Assembly (NCBI GenBank): GCA_026984415.1
Contig: JALSSE010000169.1
Location: forward strand, 1-14,083
Reading direction: 5' to 3'
DNA: 14,083 bases
Origin: Hydrogenothermaceae bacterium
GTDB taxonomy: Bacteria; Aquificota; Aquificae; Hydrogenothermales; Hydrogenothermaceae
This document shows, piece after piece, positions 13,789-14,083 of the stretch. The notes under the pieces are model-generated. The model did not search any database, was not told the DNA's origin, and worked only from the letters and a program-made list of their open reading frames with translations. Position 1 is the stretch's first letter; every line of letters begins with the position of its first letter. A program made the translations under genes and the position numbers.

Positions 13789-14083
13789 ATGGAAAAGAAA
13801 GATAGAAAAACATCAGTTGAGAAGGCTTTAGATTTAATAGAAACATTAAAAGAAAAAGACGATTTAGGTGTAACTGAATTAAGTCAGATTTTAGGCTTAA
13901 ACAAAAATTACGTTTTCAGGCTTTTAGCTACTTTAGAAGTTATAGGATTAATTGAACAGGATGAAGAAACAGGACATTACAAATTAGGAATAAAAACATT
14001 ACAGCTTGAGTACGCATTTATAAAAAATTTAGAATTTCTAAAAAAAGCAAAACCTTTTATAAAAAGATTAAGAAATGAAACAA
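13789..14083 (+). CDS. IclR-family transcriptional regulator (partial, C-terminus outside window)
   Basis: The frame from ATG 13789 is open to the window edge (98 codons), so only the N-terminal part is seen. It has the IclR winged helix-turn-helix: TSVEKALDLIETLKE (8-22), LGVTELSQILGLNKNYVFRLLATLE (26-50, with the recognition helix around NKNYVFRLL) and the wing GLIEQDEETGHYKLGIK (53-69), then the linker helix into the missing effector domain. Members are one-component regulators that bind DNA as dimers or tetramers in response to small metabolites. AGGAG lies before the ATG. Divergence from mdh, and the promoter repeat shared with korA, suggest that it controls rTCA genes and itself; the effector cannot be inferred. 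The function as an IclR-type repressor or activator is not shown by sequence. Confidence 0.87.
   Translation, partial: MEKKDRKTSVEKALDLIETLKEKDDLGVTELSQILGLNKNYVFRLLATLEVIGLIEQDEETGHYKLGIKTLQLEYAFIKNLEFLKKAKPFIKRLRNET

Overview
The window looks like chromosome from an AT-rich, thermophilic, chemolithoautotrophic bacterium of the Aquificales, most likely a Hydrogenothermaceae member such as a Sulfurihydrogenibium relative. This placement is inferred from gene content and protein style: a two-subunit 2-oxoglutarate:ferredoxin oxidoreductase, a split class I fumarase and succinyl-CoA synthetase grouped as in a reductive TCA (rTCA) cycle, plus secreted sulfur-type small proteins, in a background rich in A+T with many AGA, ATA and TTA codons. 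No taxonomic search was possible.

Left part (1-2696, minus strand): an aldo/keto reductase, the tRNA methylthiotransferase MtaB and a secreted DsrE-family protein cut by the window edge lie head to tail; the last two overlap by four bases (ATGA). A short divergent promoter region (2697-2811) separates them from a plus-strand set: a secreted DUF302 protein, an outer-membrane porin-like protein and the arginine-pathway enzyme argG. argG converges on the next block, and a perfect 22-base palindrome between them acts as a terminator.

Main block (5566-13626, minus strand): in transcription order mdh, fumA (alpha), fumB (beta), a DUF488 gene, sucC, sucD, then korA and korB. Read in the reductive direction these enzymes carry oxaloacetate to malate to fumarate, then (after fumarate reductase, which is not here) succinate to succinyl-CoA to 2-oxoglutarate. 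Gaps inside mdh-sucD are 10-44 bases, so this is probably one operon. korAB has its own strong promoter in a 95-base gap after sucD.

Right end (13789-14083, plus strand): the start of an IclR-family regulator, divergent from mdh. The most interesting signal is regulatory. The korA promoter lies inside a 19-base-arm inverted repeat. A 17-base stretch of one arm recurs exactly across the -10 region of the iclR gene, and the other arm's box recurs over the -35 of mdh. This suggests one transcription factor, possibly the IclR protein itself, controlling mdh-sucCD, korAB and its own gene.

No intergenic stretch exceeds 162 bases. I saw no rRNA, tRNA, CRISPR array, insertion sequence or phage gene.
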